Below, piece after piece: positions 27,843 to 36,752 of a stretch of 64,000 bases of DNA (its first letter is position 1; every line of letters begins with the position of its first letter). The stretch lies in contig NZ_SZPR01000009.1 of assembly GCF_005280195.1 (NCBI RefSeq), positions 80,957 to 144,956 of the forward strand, in the 5' to 3' direction. The translations under genes were made by a program, and so were the position numbers. This stretch comes from Streptomyces galbus (GTDB lineage: Bacteria; Actinomycetota; Actinomycetes; Streptomycetales; Streptomycetaceae). The notes under the pieces are model-generated. The model did not search any database. It worked only from the letters and a program-made list of their open reading frames with translations, and had not been told where the DNA came from.

Positions 27843-27874
27843 CGGAGGCAGTGGTGCGTGCGCCACTGCCTCCG
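27843..27874 (+). terminator. Hairpin terminator after gluD
   Basis: A perfect 12-bp stem (CGGAGGCAGTGG at 27843-27854 pairing with 27863-27874) and an 8-nt loop, 28 bp after the gluD stop. No T-run. It probably ends the gluABCD transcript. Confidence 0.7.
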
Positions 27875-28000
27875 TCGCTTGACGCGATCAGCGCCAGTGG
27901 GTTGCATACGTTGTGTGATCGCGCACCCTGCTCCACCCCCTGGTCCAGTTGATTCGTCGAGGTCGTCGAGGGCATCGTCACGGGCGGGGGGCGCGGCACC

Positions 28001-29611
28001 GTGGACCCGGTGATCATCGTCGGAGCGGGGCCCGTGGGCCTCACGCTCGCCCTGGCACTGGCCCGCCAGGACGTCCCCTCGGTCGTCCTCGACGAGAACC
28101 CGGGCAAGGACGAACCCCGGCTCGCGCGCACCGTCGTCCTGGGCGAGGACACCGCCGCGCTGGTGGAACGGCTGACCGGTGTGCCCCTCGACGCGATCGG
28201 GGCGCGTTGGGCCGGATGGCGGTCGATGCGGCGCAAGCAGGTGATGCGCGCCATCACGTTCGACGACGCCGACCCCGCCCCCCTGCACGTCGCCCAGCAC
28301 GTCCTGACCGGCGCCCTGCGCGCGGCCCTGGCGGAGGAACGACTCGTCAAGATCGCCGTCGACCACCGCCTGGACGCCGTCGAGCAGGAGCCGTCCGGCG
28401 TCACCGCCCACACCCGCGGCCCGAGCGGTACGTGGTGGCGCGGCAGTTACCTGGTCGGCTGCGACGGCCCCCGCTCGACGGTCCGCAAACTCCAGGACAT
28501 CCGCTTCCCCGGCCGCACCGCGGTGGAACGACACGCCGTGGCCGCGCTGCGCGGGGAACTCCCCTGGGACGGCCACGCGTTGCTCCACCGGATGCCGCCG
28601 TGGCGGACGTCCGGACCGTCGGCCGGGGAGGTCACCGCCCGCCCCCTCCCGGACGGCGTCTGGCGCCTGGACTGGCTGCTGCCGCCCGGCAAGGACCTCG
28701 TCACGCCCGACCTGCTCGTCTCCCGCGTGCGCGAGACCCTCGCCGGCTGGCACGGCGGTTCCACCCCGGCGTACGAGCTGCTCGACACCGGCGTGCACAC
28801 GGTGCACCACCGCCTGGCCCGGCGGTGGCGCGTCGGGCGGGTGTTCCTCGCCGGGGACGCCGCCCACCTGCTCGGCGCGTTCGGCACGCAGGGGGTGGAG
28901 GAGGGGCTCCGGGACGCCGACAACCTCGCCTGGAAGCTGGCCGCCGCCTGGCACCACGGGGGGCACGCGGCGCTGCTCGACAGCTACCAGACCGAGCGGC
29001 GCGCCGCCGTCGCCGCCCGCCTGCGCGCCGCCGACCAGGTGCTGCCGCTGCTCCGCGGCGGCGGGGGCATCAGGGCGTACGTGCCCGGTGCCGCCCGCGG
29101 CCACGACGCGCTGCTGACCGACGGCCACCTCGGCCGCGGCCCGCTCGGCGATCCCGGTACGTACGCCGACTCGCCGCTGGCGCCCGGGCCGCTGGAGGGC
29201 GAGGTCCCGGTGGACACCGCGCCGGGCGCGCCCGTGGCCGACGTCCGGGTGACGGCCGAGGACGGCTCGTTCGTCCAGCTGCGCGACCGGCTCGGCCGCG
29301 GCGCCCTGCTCGTCGTGCTCATCGCGCCGGGCACGGGCGTCTGGGAGCGCAAGCACTGGATGAGCGCCGGGCTGATGCCCCGGCTCGCCGCTGCGGTGAC
29401 CGCGCTGCCGCACCCCACCGAGCTGCTGGTCGCCGAGAGCTACCCGGGCGCGGCGGCCCACACCGTGCTGCTGGTCCGCCCCGACGGCCGCCTCGTCACG
29501 GCGCTGAGCGGGGTCCGCCCCGCCGACCTGTACGCGGCGGCCGAGGCCGCCGTGGGCGGTGCCGCGGAGCGGGCCGAGACGGAGGCCGGGGCCAGGTCCG
29601 CGGCGGGGTGA
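28001..29611 (+). CDS. FAD-dependent aromatic-type monooxygenase
   Basis: A 536-residue flavoprotein hydroxylase. The N-terminal FAD-binding motif VIIVGAGPVGLTLALALA, the DG motif YLVGCDGPRSTVRK and the GD motif RVFLAGDAAHLLGAFGTQGVEEGLRDADNLAWKLA are present. The C-terminal ~120 residues resemble the thioredoxin-like domain of phenol-hydroxylase relatives. Substrate unknown, with no pathway genes adjoining. Start GTG 28001 with a weak ribosome site. It stands alone between two hairpins, so it is a single-gene unit. Confidence 0.85.
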   Translation: MDPVIIVGAGPVGLTLALALARQDVPSVVLDENPGKDEPRLARTVVLGEDTAALVERLTGVPLDAIGARWAGWRSMRRKQVMRAITFDDADPAPLHVAQHVLTGALRAALAEERLVKIAVDHRLDAVEQEPSGVTAHTRGPSGTWWRGSYLVGCDGPRSTVRKLQDIRFPGRTAVERHAVAALRGELPWDGHALLHRMPPWRTSGPSAGEVTARPLPDGVWRLDWLLPPGKDLVTPDLLVSRVRETLAGWHGGSTPAYELLDTGVHTVHHRLARRWRVGRVFLAGDAAHLLGAFGTQGVEEGLRDADNLAWKLAAAWHHGGHAALLDSYQTERRAAVAARLRAADQVLPLLRGGGGIRAYVPGAARGHDALLTDGHLGRGPLGDPGTYADSPLAPGPLEGEVPVDTAPGAPVADVRVTAEDGSFVQLRDRLGRGALLVVLIAPGTGVWERKHWMSAGLMPRLAAAVTALPHPTELLVAESYPGAAAHTVLLVRPDGRLVTALSGVRPADLYAAAEAAVGGAAERAETEAGARSAAG

Positions 29612-29961
29612 ACCGCGGTGGCCGGTGGGGCCGGGCCGGACCTCACCGGCCCGCCCCACCGGCCGGGTACGCCGTAGCGACCCCCGGTTCGCCGGCGCCC
29701 GGGCGGTGGCCCCCGGCCGCACACACGGTCACCGTACGGTCCGCATAGTGACAGTGAGTTGACCGGTCCGCACCGGCATGGTGTACTCCGGATCGTGACC
29801 GACACCTGCGTGCGCCTGTGGCGGAGGGTCCACATGGACCTCGTCCGCTATGCGGGCTGCGTGTGTCGCCCGTCCTGCTGACTTCGCACACTCCCTCTTT
29901 CCGCCGGCCCGGCGCTCCGCGCCGCCGTGCGCTCCCGCGAACGCTCCTCAGGACGGTGCAC
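29612..29961. other. Intergenic region with a long hairpin
   Basis: 350 bp between the monooxygenase and cysteine dioxygenase genes. The first part holds a hairpin with about 19 bp of pairing (left arm 29620-29639 with one bulged base, loop ACCTCA, right arm 29646-29664), starting 9 bp after the monooxygenase stop and probably its terminator. The remainder should carry the dioxygenase promoter. I see no further gene. Confidence 0.6.
29620..29664 (+). terminator. Terminator after the monooxygenase gene
   Basis: GGCCGGTGGGGC followed by GGGCCGG pairs with CCGGCCC followed by GCCCCACCGGCC around a 6-nt loop, with one bulge. It is very stable and lacks a T-run. Confidence 0.72.
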
Positions 29962-30519
29962 GTGTCTGTCGTTCCCCCTGCCTCCCCGCCCTCCTCGTCC
30001 CTGCCCTCCGCCGCCACGACCGCCGCGGCTCCGACGCAGGCCGAACTCCTCGACTTCGTCCGGCGCACGGCCGCCGACGCCGAACTGATCTCCTCGCTCC
30101 CCCTCGACCCGGAGGGCCGCACCTGGGTGCGCCTCGAAGGGCCCGGCGGCAGCGAGGCCTGGCTGATCGGCTGGCCGCCCGGCAGCGGCACCGGCTGGCA
30201 CGACCACGCCGACTCGGTCGGCGCCTTCCTCACCGCGCAGGGCGAGCTGACGGAGAACTCGCTCGCCGCGCGGCTGCCCACCGACGGCTGGAAGACCCTG
30301 GAACTCACCGAGGGCGTCGACCGCTCCCGTCGGCTGCCGGCCGGCCGGGGCCGCGCCTTCGGACGCCACCACGTGCACGAGGTGTTCAACGAGTCCACCG
30401 AGCACCACGCGATCTCCGTCCACGCCTACTACCCGCCGCTGCCGCAGATCCGGCGCTACAGCCGCACCGGAGCGACGCTCCGGCTGGAGCAGGTCGAGCG
30501 CCCGGAGGACTGGCAGTGA
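29962..30519 (+). CDS. Cysteine dioxygenase family protein
   Basis: A 185-residue cupin enzyme that would oxidise cysteine to cysteine sulfinate using Fe(II). Two metal His residues are in WHDHADS and the third in RHHVHEVFN, followed by AISVHAYYPPL, as in bacterial type I cysteine dioxygenases. The start GTG 29962 is uncertain: GTG 29956 is equally possible, and the N-terminal 30 residues are low-complexity Pro/Ser/Ala. It is coupled to the rhodanese gene by a 4-nt GTGA overlap, which supports a joint role in sulfur metabolism. Confidence 0.87.
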   Translation: MSVVPPASPPSSSLPSAATTAAAPTQAELLDFVRRTAADAELISSLPLDPEGRTWVRLEGPGGSEAWLIGWPPGSGTGWHDHADSVGAFLTAQGELTENSLAARLPTDGWKTLELTEGVDRSRRLPAGRGRAFGRHHVHEVFNESTEHHAISVHAYYPPLPQIRRYSRTGATLRLEQVERPEDWQ

Positions 30520-30965
30520 GCATCCGCCGACCCGGCACCCAGGACACCGCACCGGACACCGCGTCCCCGGTCGGCATAGACGAGTTGCTGGAACGGGTGC
30601 GCGCCCGCTACCAGCGCGTCGAGGCATCCGAGGCGTACGCGGCCGCCCGGGCCGGCGAGGCCCTGCTGGTCGACATCCGGTACGAAGCCCTGCGCGAGCG
30701 GGACGGTCTCGTCCCCGGCGCGCTGGTCATCGAGCGCAACGAACTGGAGTGGCGCCTCGACCCCCAGGGCAGCCACCGGGTCCCCGAGGCCACCGGCCAC
30801 GACCTGCGGATCGTCGTGCTGTGCAACGAGGGGTACGCCTCCAGCCTCGCCGTCGCCTCCCTCCACGAGCTGGGCCTGCACCGTGCCACCGACCTGATCG
30901 GCGGCTTCCAGGCGTGGCGGGCGGAGGGGCTCCCGGTGACCGGGGGGCGGGCGGCGGGTCCGTAG
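30516..30965 (+). CDS. Rhodanese-like sulfurtransferase
   Basis: A 149-residue single-domain rhodanese. The active-site loop CNEGYAS carries the catalytic Cys, preceded by LLVDIRYEALRERDGLVPGALVIERNELEW and followed by DLIGGFQAWRAEGLPV. It is expected to accept and pass on sulfane sulfur. GTG 30516 overlaps the cysteine dioxygenase stop, so the two proteins are made together. They may handle cysteine-derived sulfur. Confidence 0.9.
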   Translation: MSIRRPGTQDTAPDTASPVGIDELLERVRARYQRVEASEAYAAARAGEALLVDIRYEALRERDGLVPGALVIERNELEWRLDPQGSHRVPEATGHDLRIVVLCNEGYASSLAVASLHELGLHRATDLIGGFQAWRAEGLPVTGGRAAGP

Positions 30966-31033
30966 GCGCCCTTCGGGCGGTACGGCGCGGAGGTGCCCCC
31001 GGCCGTGCTCGCGTCGGAGCGCGCCCTGCGCCC

Positions 31034-31726
31034 TCAGTACTGCCCGTCGCCGCCGTGATCGCCGTCGAGGAACTCCGTGTCCTCGCCCTCTTCCTCCAGG
31101 GCCTGGCGGACCACCCGCAGGGCCATGCCCTCGGGGTAGCCCTTGCGGGCCAGCATGCCGGCCAGGCGCCGCAGCCGTTTGTCGCGGTCCAGGCCGCGGG
31201 TGAAGCGCAGCTTGCGGGCGACCAGCTCCCGCGCCGTCGCCTCCTCCTGCTCGGAGTCGAGCTGGGAGACGGCCTCGTCGATCAGCGCCGAATCGACGCC
31301 CTTGGTGCGCAGCTCCCGCGCGAGGGCCCGCCGGGCCAGGCCCCGGCCGTGGTGCCGGGACTCCACCCAGGCGTCCGCGAAGGCGCCGTCGTCGATCAGC
31401 CCGACCTCCTCGAACCGGGACAGCACCTCCTCGGCCACCTCGTCCGGGATCTCCCGCTTGTGCAGCGCGTCGGCGAGTTGCTTCCGCGTGCGCGGGGTCC
31501 CGGTGAGCAGGCGCAGGCAGATCGCCCGTGCCCGCTCAGCCGGGTCCCCCGAAGACTCCCCCTGCTCGGCCCTCGACGAGGAGGAGGGGCCTTCGTCCGC
31601 ACCGGGCGGCTGCGCGGAACGGCGTCCGCGACGGCCGCCCCGCCCGCGCGGCCCGCCGTCACGCGTGCCGTCCTCGGGAGCGTCGGGAGGGGTGAGCTCG
31701 TCGACCCAGTCCGTTCGTCGTGTCAC
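31034..31726 (-). CDS. recX: Regulatory protein RecX
   Basis: A 230-residue RecA modulator. The C-terminal ~160 residues form the three-helix RecX repeats (ICLRLLTGTPRTRKQLADAL; VGLIDDGAFADAWVESR; LRRLAGMLARKGYPEGMALRVVRQAL). The N-terminal ~65 residues are a charged, Gly/Arg/Ser-rich extension found in actinobacterial RecX. GTG 31726, with only 8 bp after the recA stop, so recA-recX form one transcript and RecX follows damage induction. Confidence 0.93.
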   Translation of the reverse strand: MTRRTDWVDELTPPDAPEDGTRDGGPRGRGGRRGRRSAQPPGADEGPSSSSRAEQGESSGDPAERARAICLRLLTGTPRTRKQLADALHKREIPDEVAEEVLSRFEEVGLIDDGAFADAWVESRHHGRGLARRALARELRTKGVDSALIDEAVSQLDSEQEEATARELVARKLRFTRGLDRDKRLRRLAGMLARKGYPEGMALRVVRQALEEEGEDTEFLDGDHGGDGQY

Positions 31727-31734
31727 GGGTCGGG

Positions 31735-32871
31735 TCAGCTCTTGGCAGCGGCGGCCTTGGTCTTGGCCGTCTTGGCGGCGGCCGGGGCGGCCACGGTCTT
31801 GGCGGCCTCGTCCGCGGGCGCGCCGGACGCGGTGACCGCGGCGTCGGCACCCGCCTCCGTGGCGGGCTGGGCCGGGCGGACGCCCACGCCGAGCTTCTCC
31901 TTGATCTTCCTCTCGATCTCGTTGGCGAGGTCGGGGTTGTCCTTGAGGAAGTTGCGGGCGTTCTCCTTGCCCTGGCCGAGCTGGTCGCCCTCGTACGTGT
32001 ACCAGGCACCGGCCTTGCGGACGAAGCCGTGCTCCACGCCCATGTCGATCAGGCCGCCCTCGCGGCTGATGCCCTGGCCGTAGAGGATGTCGAACTCGGC
32101 CTGCTTGAAGGGCGGGGCCACCTTGTTCTTGACGACCTTGCAGCGGGTGCGGTTGCCGACCGCCTCCGTGCCGTCCTTCAGGGTCTCGATGCGACGGATG
32201 TCGATGCGCACCGAGGCGTAGAACTTCAGCGCGCGGCCACCGGTCGTGGTCTCGGGCGAGCCGAACATCACGCCGATCTTCTCGCGGAGCTGGTTGATGA
32301 AGATCGCCGTGGTCTTGGACTGGTTCAGCGCGCTGGTGATCTTCCGCAGCGCCTGGCTCATCAGCCGGGCCTGCAGACCGACGTGGCTGTCGCCCATCTC
32401 GCCCTCGATCTCCGCGCGCGGGACGAGCGCGGCGACGGAGTCGATGACGATGAGGTCGAGCGCGCCGGAGCGGACCAGCATGTCCACGATCTCCAGCGCC
32501 TGCTCGCCGTTGTCCGGCTGGGACAGGATCAGGTTGTCGATGTCGACGCCGAGCTTGCGCGCGTACTCGGGGTCGAGGGCGTGCTCCGCGTCCACGAAGG
32601 CGACCTGACCGCCGGCCTTCTGCGCGTTGGCCACGGCGTGCAGGGTCAGCGTGGTCTTGCCGGAGGACTCCGGCCCGTAGATCTCCACGACGCGGCCGCG
32701 CGGAAGACCGCCGACGCCGAGCGCCACGTCGAGGGCGGTCGAGCCGGTGGGGATGACCTCGATGGGCTCGTTCGTCCGGTCGCCCATGCGCATGACCGCG
32801 CCCTTGCCGAATTGCCGTTCGATCTGTGCGAGTGCGGCGTCCAGGGCCTTCTCGCGGTCGGTTCCTGCCAT
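31735..32871 (-). CDS. recA: Recombinase RecA
   Basis: A 378-residue ATP-dependent recombinase. Walker [23 protein letters not shown] (Walker B), the DNA-binding loops ([37 protein letters not shown]) and the C-terminal domain are complete. The last ~40 residues are Ala/Lys/Thr-rich, typical of Streptomyces RecA. ATG 32871 gives the standard N-terminus ([23 protein letters not shown]). Two DNA-damage-type promoter elements lie upstream. Confidence 0.98.
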   Translation of the reverse strand: MAGTDREKALDAALAQIERQFGKGAVMRMGDRTNEPIEVIPTGSTALDVALGVGGLPRGRVVEIYGPESSGKTTLTLHAVANAQKAGGQVAFVDAEHALDPEYARKLGVDIDNLILSQPDNGEQALEIVDMLVRSGALDLIVIDSVAALVPRAEIEGEMGDSHVGLQARLMSQALRKITSALNQSKTTAIFINQLREKIGVMFGSPETTTGGRALKFYASVRIDIRRIETLKDGTEAVGNRTRCKVVKNKVAPPFKQAEFDILYGQGISREGGLIDMGVEHGFVRKAGAWYTYEGDQLGQGKENARNFLKDNPDLANEIERKIKEKLGVGVRPAQPATEAGADAAVTASGAPADEAAKTVAAPAAAKTAKTKAAAAKS

Positions 32872-32914
32872 GGGTTCCACCCGATTTGCTTGAGTCGATC
32901 GCTTCACGTCAAAG

Positions 32915-32937
32915 ACGCTAACGCCTGCCACTGACAA
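32915..32937 (-). promoter_or_regulatory. recA: RecA-NDp (PafBC-type) promoter of recA
   Basis: On the minus strand, TTGTCAGTGGC (ending in TTGTCA at 32932-32937) is followed after a short spacer by TAGCGT (32915-32920). This closely resembles the LexA-independent actinobacterial DNA-damage promoter recognised with PafBC. Transcription would start about 35-40 nt before the recA ATG. Confidence 0.78.
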
Positions 32938-33030
32938 TGCACCCCGACGCCGGTCCGGCCTGTGGATAACTCGGGTGCATCTCGCCCCGGATCGGGACGA
33001 ACCACCGCTCGCTGACCGTGCCGGAGCCTC

Positions 33031-33049
33031 TATAAGAATAGATGTTCGA
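33031..33049 (-). promoter_or_regulatory. recA: LexA/SOS-box-like site upstream of recA
   Basis: The minus strand reads TCGAACATCTATTCTTATA, containing GAACATCTATTC, close to the actinobacterial SOS box GAAC-N4-GTTC with a degenerate right half (ATTC). A TTGACA hexamer on the same strand lies at 33056-33061, so the site would sit inside a second, distal recA promoter. It is about 165 bp from the recA start. Confidence 0.62.
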
Positions 33050-33194
33050 TTTTGGTGTCAAGCGCACCACGCGGCTCAGGAGTGACGCACCGCGAGACGT
33101 CCCCTGGGCACGTCCCCCGCTGCTCCGCCTGGCGTACGCCCGCTGTCTCCGGCCGGAGGACGACGCGGCGCGGCCGGACCGCGAAGCTCGGTCC

Positions 33195-34004
33195 ATGGCC
33201 GACACGCACGCTCCGACCCCGCACCTCCGTCCCGCCGCCGGCACCGCCCCGGCTCCCGTCCGCTTCCCGGTCCACCGCATCGACACGCTGTGTCTGACGG
33301 TCGGCCTGGTCCTGGTCGTCTCCGGTCTGGCGCACCTGCTCGTGTTCGCCGTCGACGGCGGCCCCTGGAACGGCCCGGTCTCCTGGCGCAAGCCGGTCAC
33401 CTTCGGCCTCTCGTTCGGGGCGACGCTCGTCGCGACCGCCTGGGTCACGTCGTATCTGCGCGTCGGACCGCGGCTGCGCGCCGCGCTGCTCGGTGTGTTC
33501 GCCGCCGACTGTGTCGTGGAGGTCGGCGGCATCACCCTCCAGGCGTGGCGCGGGGTGCCCTCGCACCTCGACATGGAGACGCCCTTCGACACCGCGGTGT
33601 CCCTGACCCTCGCGGTGGGCGGAGCGGTCCTGGTGGCGCTCCTCGGCGTCTTCGCGGTCGCCTCGTTCCGGCACCGGCCCACGGGTCCTGCGGGCATGCC
33701 CCTCGCGGTGCGGTCGGGGTTCGCGGTGCTCCTCGTGGGCCTGGCCTCCGGCGCGGTGATGATCGCGCGTGGGGTGGTGCTCACCCGCACCGGCCACCAA
33801 GAGGCGGCGTACCACTCGACGGCACCGCTCAAGCCCCTGCACGCGGTGAGCCTGCACGCCGTCCTGGTGCTGCCCGCGCTGGCCGGGCTGCTGTCCCGCA
33901 CGCCCTGGAGCGAGCGGACGCGGTGGCGTGCCGTGGCGGTGGCGACCGGCTGCTACGGAGTGGCCGTCGTCGGGGCGGTGGTGTGGGCGGCGCTCACGTG
34001 GTGA
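33195..34004 (+). CDS. Multi-pass membrane protein, unknown function
   Basis: A 269-residue protein with about seven hydrophobic segments (LCLTVGLVLVVSGLAHLLVFAV; TFGLSFGATLVATAWV; ALLGVFAADCVVEVGGITLQ; LTLAVGGAVLVALLGVFAVASF; FAVLLVGLASGAVMIARGVV; SLHAVLVLPALAGLL; CYGVAVVGAVVWAALTW). A loop motif WNGPVSWRKPVTFG is distinctive. ATG 33195 is preferred; an earlier ATG at 33042 would cover the recA control region. Divergent from recA. I recognise no functional family. Confidence 0.75.
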   Translation: MADTHAPTPHLRPAAGTAPAPVRFPVHRIDTLCLTVGLVLVVSGLAHLLVFAVDGGPWNGPVSWRKPVTFGLSFGATLVATAWVTSYLRVGPRLRAALLGVFAADCVVEVGGITLQAWRGVPSHLDMETPFDTAVSLTLAVGGAVLVALLGVFAVASFRHRPTGPAGMPLAVRSGFAVLLVGLASGAVMIARGVVLTRTGHQEAAYHSTAPLKPLHAVSLHAVLVLPALAGLLSRTPWSERTRWRAVAVATGCYGVAVVGAVVWAALTW

Positions 34005-34007
34005 CGG

Positions 34008-34048
34008 CCCGGATGCCGGCTCCGTTGGGACCCGGATGCCGGCTCCGT
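34008..34048. repeat. 18-bp direct repeat between convergent genes
   Basis: CCCGGATGCCGGCTCCGT at 34008-34025 and again at 34031-34048, perfect copies 23 bp apart. It lies in the 94-bp gap between the membrane-protein gene and the AI-2E-type gene. No coding role. Confidence 0.8.
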
Positions 34049-34098
34049 GGAGCCCGGTCGCTCTCCCGGGCCCGGTCCGGTCGGCGAGCCGCCGTTCC

Positions 34099-35433
34099 TC
34101 AGCCCGGTCCCCGGTCCGGCCCCGGGTCGCTGTCCGTGCTCCTGCCCGCGTCCGGGTCCGTGTCCACAGGTGGGTTGCGGTCCGTCCCCGCGGCCGATCC
34201 GGGCGGCGCGCCCGTCCGCAGCCTCGTCCAGAGGTGTCGCGCGCGCGTGGCGGCGCCCGGTCCCTGCCCGCGGGTCCGGTGGCCCTGCACCCGGGGGTCG
34301 TCGGCGACGGCGTACCGCTTCACGTACGCCCCGAGGAACGCCTGGAGCGTGGCGACCGCCGGGATGGCGATCAGCGCGCCGACCGCGCCGAGCAGCGCGG
34401 TGCCCGCGACCACGGAGCCGAAGGCGACGGCCGGGTGGATGTCCACCGTCCTGGCCGTCAGCTTGGGCTGGAGCATGTAGTTCTCGAACTGCTGGTAGAC
34501 CACGACGAAGATCAGCACCCACAGCGCGTACCAGGGATTGACCGTGAAGGCGATCAGCATGGGCAGCGCGCCCGCGAGGTAGGTGCCGATGGTCGGGATG
34601 AACTGGGAGACCACACCCACCCACACACCGAGCACGGGCGCGTACGGGATGCCGAGGGCCTGGAACAGTACGTAGTGGGCGACCCCCGAGACCAGCGCCA
34701 TCAGGCCGCGCGAGTACAGGTACCCGCCGGTCTTGTCGACAGCGATCTCCCAGGCGCGCAGCACCTCGGCCTGCCGGGCCGGCGGCAGCACGGAGCACAG
34801 GGCGCGCCGCAGCCGCGGCCCGTCGGCGGCGAAGTAGAAGGCGAACAGCGCGATCGTCAGCAGCTGGAAGAGCCCGCCGAGGACCTGGGTCGACACGTCC
34901 AGCACGCCCGCCGCGCTGTTCTGCGCGTACTTCTTCAGCCACTGCGAGTGCAGCAGCCCTTCCTGGATGTCGACGCGCCTGAGGTGGGTGTGGAACGTGT
35001 CGTTGACCCAGCTGATGACCGAGTCCAGGTAGTCCGGGAAGCCCTCGACCAGCTTGATGATCTGCCCGGCGAGCATCGACCCGAGCAGGGTGAAGAACCC
35101 GGCCAGGACGACGAACAGGCCGAAGAAGACGATGAAGGTGGCGAGCCCTCTGCGCATGCCGTAGGAGGCCATCCGGCTGACCGCGGGTTCGACCGCAAGC
35201 GCCAGGAAGAACGCGATGAGGATGTTGATCAGCAGACCGAGGACCTGGTGGAAAGCCCAGGTGCCGAGCTGGAACAACGCGAAGAGGGCGAGCGCGAGGA
35301 CCATCGCGCGCGGGAGCCAGCGGGGCATGCGCGCGACCGGCGCGGCCGCGCCGTCGGCCGGTCCGGCCGGGGGCGTCTCCCCGGGCGCGGAGGGGTGCCG
35401 GGCGACCTGCCCGGACTCGTCAGTGGGTGCCAC
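34099..35433 (-). CDS. AI-2E family (TerC/YdiK-like) membrane transporter
   Basis: A 444-residue protein with about eight transmembrane segments. The AI-2E family signatures include VLGVWVGVVSQFIPTIGTYLAGALPML and the C-terminal GSVVAGTALLGAVGALIAIPAVATLQAFLG. The N-terminal ~45 and C-terminal ~75 residues are hydrophilic, Pro/Gly/Arg/Asp-rich tails. Family members include AI-2 exporters and Na+/H+ antiporters, so the substrate is not fixed. Start at GTG 35433 (GTG 35451 also possible). It lies 60 bp after the DUF3046 gene on the same strand. Confidence 0.85.
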   Translation of the reverse strand: MAPTDESGQVARHPSAPGETPPAGPADGAAAPVARMPRWLPRAMVLALALFALFQLGTWAFHQVLGLLINILIAFFLALAVEPAVSRMASYGMRRGLATFIVFFGLFVVLAGFFTLLGSMLAGQIIKLVEGFPDYLDSVISWVNDTFHTHLRRVDIQEGLLHSQWLKKYAQNSAAGVLDVSTQVLGGLFQLLTIALFAFYFAADGPRLRRALCSVLPPARQAEVLRAWEIAVDKTGGYLYSRGLMALVSGVAHYVLFQALGIPYAPVLGVWVGVVSQFIPTIGTYLAGALPMLIAFTVNPWYALWVLIFVVVYQQFENYMLQPKLTARTVDIHPAVAFGSVVAGTALLGAVGALIAIPAVATLQAFLGAYVKRYAVADDPRVQGHRTRGQGPGAATRARHLWTRLRTGAPPGSAAGTDRNPPVDTDPDAGRSTDSDPGPDRGPG

Positions 35434-35493
35434 GGACCAAGTCTCGCCCACGCCACCGACAATCGAGCGCCCCCCTCGGGTCTTCGTTACCGA

Positions 35494-35688
35494 TCAGCGC
35501 TTCTCCAGGGGCACGTTCATCACGTCGCAGACCACGCGCCACACGTCCTTCGCGTCCCAGCCGGCCGCCAGCGCCTCCTGCACCGTGCGTCCGCCCAGTT
35601 CCGACATCACGTGGTCGCGCGCGAAGGTCTCGGCGTACCCGGCACCGAAGTGCTCCGCCATCCGCTCCCAGAAAACCGTCAACCGCAT
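35494..35688 (-). CDS. DUF3046 family small protein
   Basis: A 64-residue actinobacterial protein of unknown function with the family pattern MRLTVFWERMAEHFGAGYAETFARD ... GRTVQEALAAGWDAKDVWRVVCD. Members are often found near recA and recX, as here. ATG 35688. It is probably cytosolic and helical. Divergent from the next gene. Confidence 0.88.
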   Translation of the reverse strand: MRLTVFWERMAEHFGAGYAETFARDHVMSELGGRTVQEALAAGWDAKDVWRVVCDVMNVPLEKR

Positions 35689-35767
35689 GATCCCAGTATC
35701 CCGCCCGCGAGGGTGGCCCCGGCCGGTGCCGCCTGCGGAGACCGCTTTCCGTCCTACGGTCTGACCC

Positions 35768-36712
35768 ATGGCCGACACCGGAGCACCCCCACTCCCCCCG
35801 ACGCCCCCGGCGCAGTCCCCGCTCTTCCGCGCCGAGCACTTCGTCTGGCTCACCGCACGCGTACTGGAACAGCGCCTCTTCGCCAACCGCTTCCTGAACG
35901 GCGCCGCCGACCCCGTGGAGACCGCGCTGGAGGCCTACCGCAACGAGGACGGCGGCTACGGCCACGCGCTGGAGCCCGACCTGCGCGGCCCCGTCAGCCA
36001 GCCCCTGCACACCGCGCACGCCCTGCGCGTCCTGGACGCCGTCGGCCGCTGCGGCGGACAGCGCGTGCAGCGCGTGTGCCGCTACCTGACGTCCGTCTCC
36101 ACGGCCGACGGCGCCCTGCCGGCGATCCATCCCAGCCAGCGCGGCTATCCCGTGGCGCCGTTCGTCCCGGTCGTCGACGACCCGCCGGGCGCACTCCTGT
36201 CGACCGGGCCCGTGGTGGGCGTGCTGCACGGCAACGAGGTGTGGCACGCCTGGCTGTTCCGGGCGACCGACTTCTGCTGGCAGGCGGTCGAGTCGCTGGG
36301 GACGACCCACCCGTACGAGGTGGAGGCCGCCGTGGCCTTCCTCGACACCGCGCCCGACCGCCCCCGCGCGCAGGCGGCCGCCGACCGGCTGGGCCGCCTG
36401 GTGCGCGAGCAGCGGCTCGCCGCGCTCGATCCGGACGACCTGGAGGCGTACCCGGTCGCACCGGGCTACGCCCCCGCCGAGCACCACTTCCCGCACGACT
36501 TCGCCCGGACCCCGCACTCGCTCGCGCGCGCCTGGTTCAGCGACGGCGAGATGGCCCGCTCCCTGGACCACCTGGCCGCCGAGCAGCAGGAGGACGGCGG
36601 CTGGCCGATCCGCTGGCGCACCTGGGGCGCCGCCCCCGCCCTGGAGGCGCGCGCCCTGGTGACCATCGACGCCCTGAGCACCCTGCGGGCATACGGGAGG
36701 CCGATCGGCTGA
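35768..36712 (+). CDS. Prenyltransferase/squalene-cyclase-like repeat protein
   Basis: A 314-residue protein of the alpha/alpha-toroid type. QW-like motifs NEDGGYGHALEPDLRG near residue 60 and EQQEDGGWPIRW near 280 mark the repeats. It lacks the DXDD motif of terpene cyclases, so it is probably not a cyclase. Cytosolic. ATG 35768. A conserved Streptomyces protein of unknown role. Confidence 0.78.
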   Translation: MADTGAPPLPPTPPAQSPLFRAEHFVWLTARVLEQRLFANRFLNGAADPVETALEAYRNEDGGYGHALEPDLRGPVSQPLHTAHALRVLDAVGRCGGQRVQRVCRYLTSVSTADGALPAIHPSQRGYPVAPFVPVVDDPPGALLSTGPVVGVLHGNEVWHAWLFRATDFCWQAVESLGTTHPYEVEAAVAFLDTAPDRPRAQAAADRLGRLVREQRLAALDPDDLEAYPVAPGYAPAEHHFPHDFARTPHSLARAWFSDGEMARSLDHLAAEQQEDGGWPIRWRTWGAAPALEARALVTIDALSTLRAYGRPIG

Positions 36713-36752
36713 CGGGCGGGCGCCCCGGCACGCGCGCGTACCTCGCTCCCGC

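Noticed and set aside
33042..33194. An earlier start for the membrane protein next to recA
   Set aside because: It would cover the LexA-like site, adds an Arg-rich low-complexity leader and has no ribosome site. ATG 33195 is better.
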